Assembly (NCBI GenBank): GCA_945643635.1
Contig: CALZFC010000045.1
Location: forward strand, 1,244,001-1,308,000
Source: Allodiplogaster sudhausi
Taxonomy: Eukaryota > Nematoda > Chromadorea > Rhabditida > Diplogasteridae
Length of the DNA stretch: 64,000 bases
Reading direction: 5' to 3'
Of the stretch, positions 34,188 through 47,160 are shown piece by piece; position 1 is the stretch's first letter, and the number at the start of each line of letters is the position of its first letter. Under the pieces are notes generated by a model that ran no database searches, was not told the origin of the DNA, and saw only the letters and a list, made by a program, of their open reading frames with translations. The position numbers were made by a program, and so were the translations under genes.

Positions 34188-35226
34188 TCAGAATGATTTA
34201 CTGTGCAAAGTGGCTTATTTCTCATGTGGTTTATATTGCCTAGCGCTCTTTATTTTCTTCTCTAGTTGGAAAAAAAAGTGCATTGCTCACGATTATGAGA
34301 TTCGATCATTTGGTCGTTAGCAATAAATTGTAGTTGACATTAGCAAGTGTCCCGAAAAGCGATTCTCAGAGGATATGTCTAGGGGAGTTCTTTATGACGC
34401 AAGAGCATGGAATGTCGAATATTGTACTTTTCTGTCGGAATGCATTAGCCAGCACAGACTATAACTGAAATTCGGCACAAAGAGATCCGGGCTAGCGCAA
34501 GCTTAATTTCTTTAGCAATGTGACCTTTCCTTTGCCTTTTTATCCAAGAAAACAACATGTTTTACTGGTGCACTCGAAATGGCATTGGTTCCCTTTGAGC
34601 GTGAAGCCTTCAATTGGCTTGATTCAATTTTCCCATTAACCATAAGAACACAAGGAAGCATTGAAAATACAACTTATGTACATACATATGTGCATACATT
34701 AAAGATAGTGCGAAACATCCTGTTTCGATTTAAATTTCATATGCGAACACATGGGTGTGCTCTTTTTCCTGCAACACGATGTAAAATATTAGACATTTTG
34801 TCACATATGGATTTTTTTTTATTTTTAAACATATGTACATATGTACCTAATGAGCCGAGCACAAGGCGAAATTTTGTGAAAGATCAAGAGCACGATAGAA
34901 ACTCTTAAAGATGCATATAAATACTTATCTTCAAAAGTGGATATCCCACACTAATTACCACTTGGCTGTGTCCTTCTCTAGCATAGATTTAGCAGAGAAT
35001 TTCTTTGAAGTCGTGATTTAATATCCAAGGAGTCGTCATATCGGATAAAAGATGCTTGACACTTTTATTTTTTATTAATTGCTTCAAAAAGTTGTTGCCC
35101 ATTTACTTTTAAAACAAATTCATGCTCCTTTTTTCAATAATTTATTATTGCTTACAATAATATATAAACATCAGAGATCATTTACACAATGTGAGTGGGC
35201 AATAATGAGAAAAAGTGTCGACTAAT
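34188..35226. other. Intergenic, nothing recognised
   Basis: AT-rich spacer upstream of receptor copy 8. Contains short ACATATGTACAT microsatellites and no supported exon. Confidence 0.5.
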
Positions 35227-35530
35227 TTAAAGGAAGCATGAACATGAAAACTCCGAGCACGATGACCCCGACACGTCCGATGCATCAAAATTGCTCCTTC
35301 TGCATTTTAACGAAATAGTTGAATCTGTATTCTCGGAACTACTCTACTCTTATTAATGTACAGAATAATCGCAGCCTTAATTCCCCAACGGTTGGATTTC
35401 AAGCGCCATTTAAATCAAATGCAAATTCCTTTTCATTTTAAATTTATGCTTCGGTACTGATTTTTGGCAGACCATGTTAACTAATTTCATCACCTAAACA
35501 ATGAAGAAAAAGAGTTTTCCGTTCCTTTAA
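35227..35530. mobile_element. Possible TTAA-flanked MITE
   Basis: Left end TTAAAGGAAGCATGAACATG followed by AAAACTCC; the right end on the minus strand reads TTAAAGGAACGGAAAACTC. The match is weaker than for the other TTAA elements. Confidence 0.4.
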
Positions 35531-35550
35531 GGTATTGAAGCAATCATCAG

Positions 35551-36559
35551 TTGGTGAGGATTCTTGATACAGTTTGAAGATTTTGGCTTTTCCTCCAGAA
35601 AAACATACCCTGGAAAAGTAAGTATTTATTGAGAGACATACATATGCATGTATAATTTTTTTTCGAGAATATTAATTTTAGCATTTCATTTCACCTGTCG
35701 AATTTTTCGGCTGATGCAGAGCAGAAGAAGAGCGGGTGAGAAGCTGCGGAGTTCGTTCACGAACATCGCTGTTGCGTAGCGATCGGCTAGGCTGAAGGAG
35801 GAGTTCGGGAGGCACAGTTTGAGCAACTGAACTCTTTCCATAGATGTCCTTTTCTTAGTGCATATTATCAGTTTAATGTAACTTTATGATTCCGCTGCTC
35901 TCCGTAGATTCGTGAATTGTGAAAGTCATGAAAAGTGCTGGCCATGATGTTGTCATTGGCAACAGACATCGAGAATATCGCTACTTGCTGGTGCATCTGC
36001 AATATCGATCGAGTCAATGAAATAGAACAAGCAATCGTTATATGTTCATCCACTTTAATTTTCATCGGATGTGTAACTGTGATGTGGCGGTTTATCGCAA
36101 TGGTCATGCTTAGGCAGCTCTGTATTCCGCTTATGTAGAACGAAAGCCTGTAAGCCAAATATGCATCAATAAGTTAATAATTAGTGCATTAGATCTTGAT
36201 TAGATTTTGTCAAAATAATCGCATTAATTAAGCTTAGCACATTTCAAAAAGGGAAATGTTCTTGAGCACCAAGCTGTTTGCAAGAGAAGTAATTGGAATT
36301 CTGTAGGCATAGAAGCTGACGGCGAGTTCGATAATGTCCTTGAATTCATATTCATCTCTGTTTTATAGGAGCATTTTTTTAAAATTTGCAATGCAGAGTG
36401 TCTGACCACAATACCGCCAAAGACGAAAATCTTGTAGAAAGGGCTGCGGAAGTCGCTCTTCCAGCTTCGGCAGATCGTCAGGAACTCGGCGGCGTAGAGA
36501 AGAAGCAACGGCGGAAGATAAATGCAGGCAAGGACAAACCAGACGTCGTTGGGGTGCAT
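35551..36559 (-). pseudogene. Srv/Srg-like chemoreceptor pseudogene lacking exon 5, copy 9
   Basis: Exon 1 (36559-36407, MHPNDVWFVLACIYLPP), exon 2 (about 36342-36239), exon 3 (36147-36054), a frameshifted exon 4 (about 35988-35870), exon 6 (35826-35695, with RYATAMFVNELRSFSPAL) and a likely exon 7 (about 35613-35551) are present. Exon 2 ends in TAA with two bases missing at the splice junction and no GT donor. Exon 4 shifts frame before TTSWPAL. Exon 5, which encodes TM5 and TM6, is absent from the 44 bp between exons 4 and 6, so a deletion removed it. Confidence 0.8.
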
Positions 36560-37595
36560 CAGGTGAGAAGAATTATTGGACGATGAAGACTTTGGATACC
36601 AAGTTAATACTGAGCTTTTCTCTCAAATTCCCTTTTTTAATGCTAGTCGAACCAGCAAGTGTATTCCAGCAACTAGAATCATATTCAACGCGATTACAAA
36701 AGACCGACAAAATACAAGTAACTGAATAATGGAGGCTTTCTAATAGATTTTTCATACCAATAAGCCATATAATTTTTCTAGTTCTCCCACTTTAAAACAC
36801 AAGACTCGAGACGGCTTTCTGATTAAATGTGCTCCTTTATTGACGCACTTACGCGAAATGTTTAACAAATTGGCATGTGTAGATTTTAGCTTGCATGGTA
36901 AATGAAGTGTGTTCACAGGCAGAAAAAATTCATGATCCCGTCTCGAAATCTGTAGATTTATGATCCATAGGCGGCTTTGAGGAAATGAAAGGCAGTGATT
37001 TATTTCCTCGCTGTTTCAAAAAGGTTTAGTAATACGTGCTTACTGGTATGCACGTAACTGATGCGTCACTTTTCTCTGTGGCCTTTCCATTAATGAATCC
37101 ATTAGCCAGCACAGCAGTGTATCCTTTTTATTCAGCATTTTGCATCGTCCAGACGAATCAGGCAATTGAAAAAATTGTCCTTTCAGAATTCTTTATCGTT
37201 TTTATTCGAATGAAGAGAAGAATCGGAAGTCATATGTATGTATGTACATGCGTATCCTTTGCATGCATAAACAATCAAATTGTGCATAGTTCTATTTTTT
37301 GCAAAACCTTGCTTGCATTGTTATTTCTTATTCATAATCTTGAAATCTTTTGGACGCAGTGTTTAATGGCAGGAAGTTTAGAAGCAAATTAATATATGTT
37401 ATGTTAAAGAAGTTGCAGCTGAGACAACACACTCCAGGGAACATATATATTCGATTAGGTGCTTATATACATAGGTAAAAATTTTAGTGTCCTGGATCAA
37501 TATGCAGTCTGAACGTGTAAAGAACATTTTTTAGAAGAAAATAGCCAAAAAATGTAAGCTACCCATTTCAAAAGTTTTAATTTTTTTATAGCAAT
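36560..37595. other. Intergenic, nothing recognised
   Basis: Spacer between receptor copies 9 and 10. A plus-strand frame at 37036-37392 has no splice or homology support. Confidence 0.5.
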
Positions 37596-39004
37596 TCACG
37601 TAGCAGCAGAGGAAGCGGACATTTTTGACACCAAAGTTTGAGGACCTTGTCCTCTGCAGACGCAGAGGGCCCCCTGAAATAAGAAAGAGTTTCATTTATG
37701 CCGCTGGCATAAGAAGTTCGTGCTTTATATGCAATACCTGTCGAATGCGTTGGCTGACGCAGACGAGAAGGAGTGCAGGCGAGAAGCTTCGGAGCTCGTT
37801 CACGAGCACCGCTGTTGCGTATCGATTGGCCAGACTGAACGCGGAGAGCGGAAGAAGTAGCTTCAGCAACTGAAACAATATTTTTAAATAATTTATTAAT
37901 TTGTAATTTCTTACTACTTTCTTAAAATCCTATGTACCTGATCGAACGCGTAGACAATGTCGATGCAGAGTTGTCCGATGCCAAGGTAGACGAGACGGCG
38001 TTGGGCCTTTGCGCCGTGTCCTGCCGCTGCTCGTACCGCGCCGCCGCTTCCGCGAAGCGTGCGCACTGTCCGCGTGTAGAGCGTCACGGTCACGACCATG
38101 CTCACGGCAACCAGCGAACAGAGACACGCGTTCTTCGTTCTCTCAAATACTACTTCATGGAAAAGAGTCTGCTTTCGGATGCGAGACAAACCTCAGGAAT
38201 GGGAATACGCACGGAAGCCAAGACGATGGTACTTCCGCTGTCGGTGGTTGTCGCAGAATAGGTAGGAGACATTATTAGTGCAGGCCAAGAGGTAGCAAAA
38301 GGCAAAACACAAGAAGCTACCATTGAAAATACGGCCAGGCGATGCTGCAGCTGAAATTAAATAGTATCAGCACGATAGTACACTTTCTTGGTGTCATGAC
38401 AATAATTGTATATGATTATGATATTTTGCACTGAAACATTATAAGAATTTTCACTCAACCGACATTAAGTTTCATTGGATGAGCAACTGCGATGTATCGA
38501 TTTGCTGCAACGGCAATGCTGAGACAGCTCTGTATGCCACTGATGTAGAACGACAACCTTCAAGTAATTATTAACATACATATTTGCATACATATGCTAT
38601 GTATATTTGTGATATATACATATGTACATATATGATCAAGAGATCGAATGAGTATTCAACACACTTGTGATATGTAATCAAGATTGTAGCTCACCTGTAG
38701 CAGACTCCGAACAGCGTAACGTTAGCGAGAACCCAACCGTTTACGAACGACGATATTGGAATTCGATAGGCAATGAAGCTTACGGTGAATTCGATAAGAT
38801 CCTAGAATGTTCGTATGGTGAAAAATTCTGAATTAAACAGATATATCGTACCACGCAGCCCCCAAAGACGAAGAGCTTGTAGAAGGGACTTCGAAACTCG
38901 CTCTTCCAGCTGCGGAAAATGGTCAGGAACTCGACGGCGTAGAGAAGAAGCAACGGTGGCAGATAAACGCAGGCACAGAGGAACCAGACGTCGTAAGTGT
39001 CCAT
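37596..39004 (-). CDS. Seven-pass chemoreceptor (Srv/Srg-like), intact copy 10
   Basis: Exons right to left: 39004-38852, 38801-38695, 38557-38464, 38350-38192, 38141-37938, 37869-37738 and 37673-37596, joining to 927 nt (308 residues). It starts MDTYDVWFLCACVYLPP. TM3 ends AANRYIAVAHP. The third intracellular loop is Gly/Ala-rich (LRGSGGAVRAAAGHGAKAQ) as in copy 5, its apparent sister on the other arm. The intron after exon 5 starts GT (CAG|GTACAT). No lesions are visible. It should be a plasma-membrane chemosensory receptor; ligand unknown. Confidence 0.85.
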
Positions 39005-40764
39005 AGGGAAATATATCGAAGGATGATGAAGGTATTCAACAGATTAGACTGATCTTAATAGGCGATAATTGATTGTATTGCTAATATAACATTGTAAGTT
39101 GAACATAGCAATTTGCAGAATGTGCATGACGGTTGTAGCTGTGCAAAGTCTAAAAAAGTCAAAGGCATTTGCAGCGTTCCGGTAGTATCGCTGCAATGCC
39201 TTTTTACTGCGAGACAAACCTTAGGAATTCTATGAATGAATGAAACCAAACATTGCAAGGATACATTTCATGAAGGCATTCTAAGAAGGTTGTGAAGTGA
39301 TAATTGTTGAACAAAGTCAATGGCAACTTTGAAATGACAATCTACTCTCGAAATCTGTCCTTTTAAGTGCGAAGTTTGCTAGAAATTGGAACCGAGGAAA
39401 TGCTTCAGTGCATTTCAATAATTTCAATAAGAAAATAGAGGAAATTCTCGAAAGTTTAAAACGCCAAAAAATAGCGTGTGAATAATTGAGAGGAACGCTG
39501 GTTTTTTTATGTGGGGCTTCCTTTAAATGATCACAATAATTTGTAGTTCTTTTTCACGCGTCTATCCAGTTCCCCGCTTTTAAAGCCATTGTCAAAATCA
39601 GAAAAATCGCGAGATGGCAGCTTTATATTTTTACTCGCTTGGGAATTTTAGAGAAATAATTTATAACCGCACGATGGGAACACGAACATGTTTCGAATAT
39701 GCAATCACATGGGTTATGTATAATCTTAAACAGTCGAATAAACGCTGCTTGAACTCGATTAAACGTGCAAAGTAACTTTAATTTAATACAATGGCAGCAT
39801 TGAATGAAAACTGCAATGAATTCATTCAGGCGAATAGAAACAGCAATGAACTCATTTTGCGTGGGTGCTTGACTATGATTTATTTCTTCCCTGATTCAAA
39901 GTATACATTATTAAGCATCTCAATCGACAGTCTAGAAAGCTGCAGATATTTGCGCCAGAAATCATAATAGATTTAAGCAAATACGAAACATATTGATCCC
40001 TTAATGCTTTCTCAAAACAGTTTTCTAATATTCCATTTTTGTTTTGTACATAGAGATATGTATATAATTGCATTCTAAAATCTATTTTTAAAATACTTGT
40101 ATTGTATCCATTAATTTCCCAAAATAAACGTGAAAAGCAGGAGCCAACAATGCCATAATTTGCACTTTCCATTTCCAATTTGCGCATTGCGTGTGGTCAG
40201 AATGAGGAAGACACGGGATGTGCTTATTTTAGGAAGACTGTGTGTGGTCGGAAATAAGAACACCATAAGAAACGTGCACTTGAAAATTAGCCTTGCTAAT
40301 CCTTTATCTGTGTGAAAACACTCCTATGATTGCTTATAGTTTGATGGACTGCCAATTGCAGATTGTGTCATTTCGTAATGAGAACCGGAGAACGGAAAAT
40401 ACGAAAATGCTCACCTTTCGTATGCAGCTATAACGCAATCAAGAATGTTGTGTTAAATTGTAGGAAGTGGACCGGAAGATAAGAAAGGTAGCCAAATGTC
40501 ATAACAGGCTACAGTATTCGTCTAAGTCTTTTTGTGCCTATATTATGGAATCGGTGAAGATAAATGTCGCAAATAAATGTTGGGGCTTTTCAATTTTTAC
40601 TGAAACTAAATTGTCTTACCACTGTGTCTACTAGCATGTGACAATAAGTAAACTAAAAATGTTTTCAAAATAGTGATAAATACAAGAAATATAAATAATA
40701 TAGGAAATGAATATGATGTCAATTTGCCTCTAGTGGCCTTCTATTGGCCTTCCCATTACTCCGT
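39005..40764. other. Intergenic, nothing recognised
   Basis: About 1.8 kb of AT-rich spacer between receptor copies 10 and 11 without supported exons. Confidence 0.55.
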
Positions 40765-42489
40765 TCAATCTCCAGTGTAGAGAAATCCGTCGTTAGAGGA
40801 ACCCTTGATCGAAGAGAAGCTTGCAGTGCAAGGACCGCTCACTCTCTGAAAAAGCAGCCCTGAACGAACTGCATTTTAAGCTTTGTTAAACGTTCACGTC
40901 CCCCTAGCTTGCATGTACATATGTATGTACGTACATATGTACAAACATACACGTGCCATTAATTTATTTCTTGGATGGTATCCATCATATGGATGTAAGC
41001 ATTGAGGTTACTCGTTTCTCAGAGACTTTCCCCAACCTGTCGGATGCGCGCGCTGACGGCCGCGAGGAGAAGAGCCGGCAAGAAGCTGCGGAGTTCGTTT
41101 ACGAGCACCGCCGTCGCGTAGCGGAGAGGGAGGCTGAAGGAGGAGAACGGCAGCAGCAGCTTCAGCAGCTGCAAATATATATTTAAAAAATATACATACA
41201 TAATGAAAGCTGTAGAATCTAAAAATGTTCATATGTACATGACAATACATATATAATAACGTAGCAATTGAGCCACTCCTAAATATTATTATTTGTGAAA
41301 ACAGGGAATTTTTCAGTGTATGTATGTCTGTACATATGTATGTTATTGTGATTCTAGCTTTAATTATGTATATACATTTTTACATATGTATGTTTGTACA
41401 TATGTACAAAATAACAAAGAATTGTTTCAGATAGATGCAGCCTTGCCTGGTCGACAGCGTAGACGACATCGACGACGAGCTGGCCGATGCCGACGTAGAG
41501 GAGTCTCCGCTCGGCGTCGGCCAGTCGCGCCGCTGACCGAGTCCCGACAACCCGACCACGGAGCATGAGCACAGTTCGCATGTAGAGCGAAGTGGTCAAA
41601 ACCATACTCAGAGCCACCAGCGAGCACAGGCAGGCGTTCTTCATCGTTTAGACAGAAAAGAAGAAATCAAGCTCTATTACGCAAATTCTTCAAAGTCTTT
41701 TCGCTAAGGGCATCGTGAAGAAGATTCCTTGCTATAAACCATCACGGCCTTATAGCATCCACATGAATTACATCTCCAGACCTCAGGAATTGTCGTGGTG
41801 ACGTTGGCGAGGTAAAAGGCTGCACTGTCGCTGTCAGCTGGGACGGCGAAGTATGTCGGGGTCATAATAAAAGCAGGCCATAACGTCATCAGGGGCATCA
41901 AGCACGGCGCGACCATCGAGTACACAGCGACTTGATGTTGCAGCTAAAGGAGAAGGTGAAAAAAAATAAAAGAATGCCGCTAACGCCGCTCCGATAAGGC
42001 TTTAGAACTGCGATGAAGCGATTCGCAGCAACAGCCATACTCAGGCAGCTTTGTATGCCGCTGATGTAGAAAGTAAGCCTCAAGCAAGCATTTCTATTCT
42101 AGTACTTTGCTGGATTCGAAGAACTTCATCAAAAGGTACCTATAGCAAATTCCTGTGAGAGTGGTGCTTTCGAGGGCGCCACCATTGAGAAGAAGTGTTA
42201 TTGGAATGCGATAAGCAATGAAGCTCATGATAAACTCAATGAGATCCTGAATATGGATGGTCAATGAGTGGATGGATGAAAATGTTCTTCTTCATCTGGA
42301 AGGAAACTGGAAGAAACACTTATGTATGTATCTGACCACAATTCCACCGAAGACGAAAAGCTTATAGAAAGGACTGCGGAATTCGATCTTCCAGTTTCGA
42401 CAGATAGTCAGGAATTCGGCGGTGTATAAAAGAAGCAACGGTGGCAGATAAATGCAGGCTAGGATGAACCAGAGGTCGTAGGCGTGCAT
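40765..42489 (-). CDS. Seven-pass chemoreceptor (Srv/Srg-like), intact copy 11
   Basis: Exons right to left: 42489-42337, 42246-42140, 42078-41985, 41943-41782, 41638-41447, 41168-41037 and 40845-40765; the frame is 921 nt (306 residues). It starts MHAYDLWFILACIYLPP. In exon 3 it reads AANRFIAVLKPYRSG, in exon 5 DAERRLLYVGIGQLVVDVVY, and in exon 6 RYATAVLVNELRSFLPA. The exon 5 acceptor is placed at GATGAAG|AACGCC because no other AG lies nearby. The donor after exon 5 is GC (CAG|GCAAGG). ACATATGTACAT microsatellites lie in the exon 5-6 intron (41220-41405). No lesions are visible. Confidence 0.85.
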
Positions 42490-43984
42490 CGCTATTTTAT
42501 TAGAGCTAGAACGAACAGCCGGCTGAGAAGGGTTCACAACTAGAAATAAATGCGAATTCATAGGGAATTGCGATTGGTACTGACTCAGATGTTTTGCAGA
42601 GTTTGCAAGGTTTTTAGCGGTCTAAGACAGGCTGGAGTTGGACGGAAGTGCAAATGTTAATTTTTCATGGTAATTTACAACAAATTGTAGCCGAGTAGGT
42701 TTGAAATAAATAACAAAAAATGGGGCGGGCGCTGTATTTTGAATCCAGTCGACCGTTCATTGTGAAGGAAGCACAAGAAGATCGTAGTCAGACAACCTTC
42801 GACCCTCTCCGGAGCACCAAAAAAAGAAAACGAATACGAATTCAGACAAAGACTGGCGGCAGGCGTGTCTATAATTAATTCGATTGTGACCTTTCGAATT
42901 TGTATTTCCTAAAAAAAGAAAGGTTCGCTCCTCATTGCCTTCAGGAAATCGGACGAAGAAAATTGCCAGAATGGAATACATTCGTAAGAATCTTTAAAAA
43001 ATGCAAAAACATACAGTTGCACAACATCTTAAAAGGTTTTTCATTTAGCAATCAATAATAAGTTTCTACATCATCAAGAGAAGAAAAAAGTGTAAGCAGT
43101 AACATGAAAGTGAGAGGAAAATTCAAGCAAGTTATCTCTTTTTCAACTTTGTAATTGTTGTAATAATGCGTAGATCTTTTCAATGTTTGGAAATCCAAAT
43201 ACAAAAGGACATATGTACATAAGCACATTTCCTTCGCCTACCCAGTCTTTGTTCAGCTGAATTGATGAAATACAATACTCCTTCTATTTGTTCCACTTTT
43301 CTCTTCCCTTGCCTCGAACAAACATAGTTTTGTAACTTCCGTGAATGATTATTTGTTAAAGCGTTCATTTATAATAACAAGCTGAATTTAGATCTTTATG
43401 TATGTATCTAAGTACATATACATATATGTAGATATACATACATATTTGTTGTGTATTTTAGAAAATGGTGTGTGGTGCATGATGGTCACGGCTTTTGCAC
43501 CACTACTTTACTGATTTGATATGCACTGGTATAAGCCAAGACTTCATATATTTCTGTCGTGCATTTATTACTTTTCGCTTCATTATACCTCAAGCTTCTA
43601 GAGTCGTCTTCAAGAAATAAAGCGCTAATGTGCATAGTACTACGCATAGTAACTACTCCGGCTTGAGAATTCGTTCGCACCTCATTTTTTGTATTTGAAT
43701 ATAATTAAATGCAAATCTCTGAAATGAGCTTGAAACCTTCATTCTCAAAAGTCTTCCTGCTGCTCTGTCTTCTAAATTGTTGCTCTCAAACATGATCCTC
43801 GACTACTCTTTCCCACAATTATGGGTGTCAGTTTAACTTCTTTTTTGATTGACTATGCGCGATTCTCAATTCATCTGCTCTTTCTAGGTGCTTCATTTAT
43901 ATTTTGTTTTATTAATTCTGCAATTATTATTATTGTATTAATCACGTGAAGAACTGATATTTCTGACATTTACGGCTTCTTAGG
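42490..43984. other. Intergenic, boundary of the receptor cluster
   Basis: AT-rich spacer separating the receptor cluster from the GYF/zinc-finger genes, with an ACATATGT-type microsatellite at about 43395-43445. No supported gene. Confidence 0.55.
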
Positions 43985-45496
43985 ATGGGGCAGTCGGCAA
44001 CGAAACCGGAGCGGCAGCTCTCGAATTCTCAAACAACTTCACCTGTCTCAACCACGCCGTCTTTCGGCTCGCCTCGGCGGCCATCGGCGAGTAGCATCGA
44101 GACGGCGGTCGATGCCGTGGCCAGTGAAGCCGACTCACGACGCGTCGCGCCAGGACCGCAACGCATCGCTCCAGGACCGCAACGCGTCGCTCCAGGACCG
44201 CAGCGCGTCTCGTCATCACCGAGACCACACGAAAAAGCGCCCGATACTATTGTTTATTGTGATCCCTACGGAAAGTTCCTACAAGAGAAGAGAAGACTGG
44301 CGGAGGTTGAAAGGGAGCGAGAGAGAGCTGCAGCAATCTCAAGCAACGATGCAGCAACAATGCAAGCTAGTCGGGACTCGTCAGCCAATACGTTTTCTCC
44401 TGTAGACCAACGGGATACTGTATCTCAAGTTCCGGATACGGTTGAAAAAGCAGCTGAAGATCAATCGTTACAGGCGGCATCAACATCAATTGCATCGCTT
44501 CAGATTACACCTAAAGCGTGTACTATTCCAAGGTTCATTGGAAAGCGCCTCGAGGACATTCCACTGGAGAAGTCGGCGAGTTACACCGAGGGGAAGTCAC
44601 GTGTTCTGAAGAAACCGAGCACTTCTTCCGGGACGTCGCCTTCTCGCGAAGCCGTGCTGACAGCATTGGCACTCTCGGATGAGCGTCGCGAGAGCTGGGA
44701 AGACTTGGCGAATGGCGAGGGTGACGGCGGAGATGACGTCATTCCTCAGAGCAGCCACGGCAGTCGAGAGTCTGCAACCGAATCGACAGAATCAGTGAAG
44801 GCAGACCTCGTGACGAATTCTGCTGAGAAGGAAGTGGATGGAAGGAAGGAAGAAGAAGGAAATGCTGCGAGCGGAAAACCGTTCCAAGAAAGCGAAGAAG
44901 GCCCACTCGCCTCCATGTTGGTGCTCATTTAACATTTGTAATGTTTTATTTTACAACATTAAATTTCCTTCCAAAGTCTTGTGCAAGTTATCAAAAAGTC
45001 ATTCCAGTTCTATTCCTCCTCAAGTGCAACAAGTGCCAAATGGGATTATGATCAAGGACTCCAAGAAGGGAGAAGTGCTGTAAGTGCTCTTTAAAAATTC
45101 ATTATTATTTTCAGAACTAAAGAAACAACCCAACCCTAATCGTCCACATCACAGGGGCCCGTACACCGAAGAACAAGTGCAATGCATGTATCGTTCGCGA
45201 TGCCTCCGCCCTGACACTCTCTTCAAGCTTGACAACCAGGAGTACTGTAGTCTCGGTATGAATGGATATTGTATAATATTCATATGTTTATATGAATAAT
45301 GTTTATTGTAGAGTGCCTTTTGCTAGATCAAGCGGCGAAGCTGCTTTTTGTATATATGTACATACATACGAACATATGTTATACTTTTTAGACGAACTAA
45401 TTACTCGCAATGGCCCAGCATGTCCGTTCGTCATCTCGGAAGAGCCATGCCAAGGAGAAGATGAACACACGATGAGGACGCTAGCGAAGGTTCGAT

Positions 45497-45533
<37 letters not shown>

Positions 45534-46885
45534 TCAATTCTAGGATCAATGGAACATTCGAGTATGTAGCGATTTGTCTTAATCTAGTGACGACAATAGC
45601 TAAATGTGTATTTACTGAACAACGCGAAAACTTCGATTTTGCAGATCATCGAGCAAGAATGCAAAGAAATCGCTGCTGTTCAGCAAAGTTACGAATCGAT
45701 CCTCACAAGGTATGAATGAATTAATAGATTTAGTGATAAATTCGTAGCATTTTCAACCTTTTTAATGCGAGAAACTTTAAATGAACTTTCAGACTGAACG
45801 ATGCAACGGCTGAGCACGCTAGGCTAAAGGCGAGCATCAAAGAACTTGACTTGGTAAGTCGTACATATGTATGTAGGTACATATGTATGTAAGTACATAC
45901 ATATGTACATATATGTATGTATCTGAAGTGAATAATGAACACCCTCTATGGTTTCATAAATAGAGATTAAACATATGTTAAGCTCATCAAAAATACTCTG
46001 GTCATAAAAAAACGTGCGAATTAAATATTTTTTTCAGAAGCCATGCGTGAAACCGAAAACGCGGTCGAAGGAAACGCAAGTATTTCCGTGGTTCCTACCT
46101 GTAAGACGGTTTTTTAATCTAATTAATTCGCATGATTATAAGCGCAAAGAATGTGCTGGAAGTGTTCATATTTATCTAAATAAAGTTTCCATTAAAAAAA
46201 ATAACAAAATAACAGATGGAAAATTCAGGAACGGCGGACTAAAGATTCGGAGCAACCCAAGTCTTCATTCGCTTCTAAAGCTTCGGCATCATCATCCATT
46301 CCTCAGACACCCGCGCCGAGCGTTTCCAAGCCGTCCCCTAGCCCCTCGAATCAGGCGTCTAATACTTCCTCAACGGCGCCACCAAGGGCAGCAAAGCCGA
46401 ACGTCCATCTGCCGCTTCTCAGACCGGTGCCCTTCAGTTGTATCAACGGCCGCCCATGTTCGTTTTACATGTTCATATTTGTACTAATTGGTGCGCCTAT
46501 TCCAGATTAGGTATTTTTTTTAGCTGTATTCTATGAATACGCAAAGATTCGTATTTAGTGGCGACGGAGGCGAGCTTAGATGGGCTCCGGTACTTCGTGA
46601 GAAGCTGCGAGCAGCAGAAACTCGAAACCAATTTGGGACACTTCATCCCGGTTGGTTGTGGCCAGCTGTATTGGTCAGCATACTCCGTATTTCGTTATGG
46701 AAGCGAACGAACCTTCCGAATTCCGAACTTCTGTATGAAAGTTTTAATTGCGAGAAATCCCTGTTATGCAATTGAATTGTAGATCACTTGCGAATACTGT
46801 GGCGTGCAGATGGATTCACATGTTGCCTTTCTTCTTCACTGCACGTCGACTCAACACATCAACGTGGTATAAAATGTGTCCTCTC

Positions 46886-46955
<70 letters not shown>

Positions 46956-47160
46956 TTCATCTCTCAATGCGATCTCGGTCGATATTGGTTAGCGCATTTT
47001 AATTCAAATTTGTAATCTAATTGAGATTCGACGCGAGGGTGCGATTCTCCAGGAGTCGGTGTACTACTGGATTATTCTGTTGCAACGGCGCCTTTCGTCA
47101 GGCGACTCTCTCCAGCCTCTGAATCCTTCCAGCACCCCCTCTCTCTACGATATCGATTGA
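43985..47160 (+). CDS. GYF-domain, coiled-coil, C2H2-finger protein, paralogue A
   Basis: Eleven exons join to 1911 nt (636 residues): 43985-44920, 44988-45079, 45155-45255, 45392-45489, 45645-45709, 45793-45853, 46038-46100, 46229-46439, 46559-46650, 46783-46866 and 47053-47160. The long first exon is disordered, begins MGQSATK (a weak N-myristoylation context), and has three tandem APGPQR repeats. Residues ~335-385 form a GYF domain: KDSKKGEVLGPYTEEQVQCM, then DELITRNGPACPF, matching the GPF..EEM.....G..L.....F..LGE pattern. GYF domains bind proline-rich peptides. A short coiled coil and a Ser/Pro-rich linker follow, then a finger (CEYCGVQMDSHVAFLLHC, H at +8). TTCTTAG directly precedes G-ATG, so the mRNA may be trans-spliced. 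Exon phases match paralogue B. Confidence 0.75.
46880..46965. repeat. CT microsatellite in intron of paralogue A
   Basis: Nearly pure CT dinucleotide run in the last intron of the GYF/zinc-finger gene. Confidence 0.9.
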
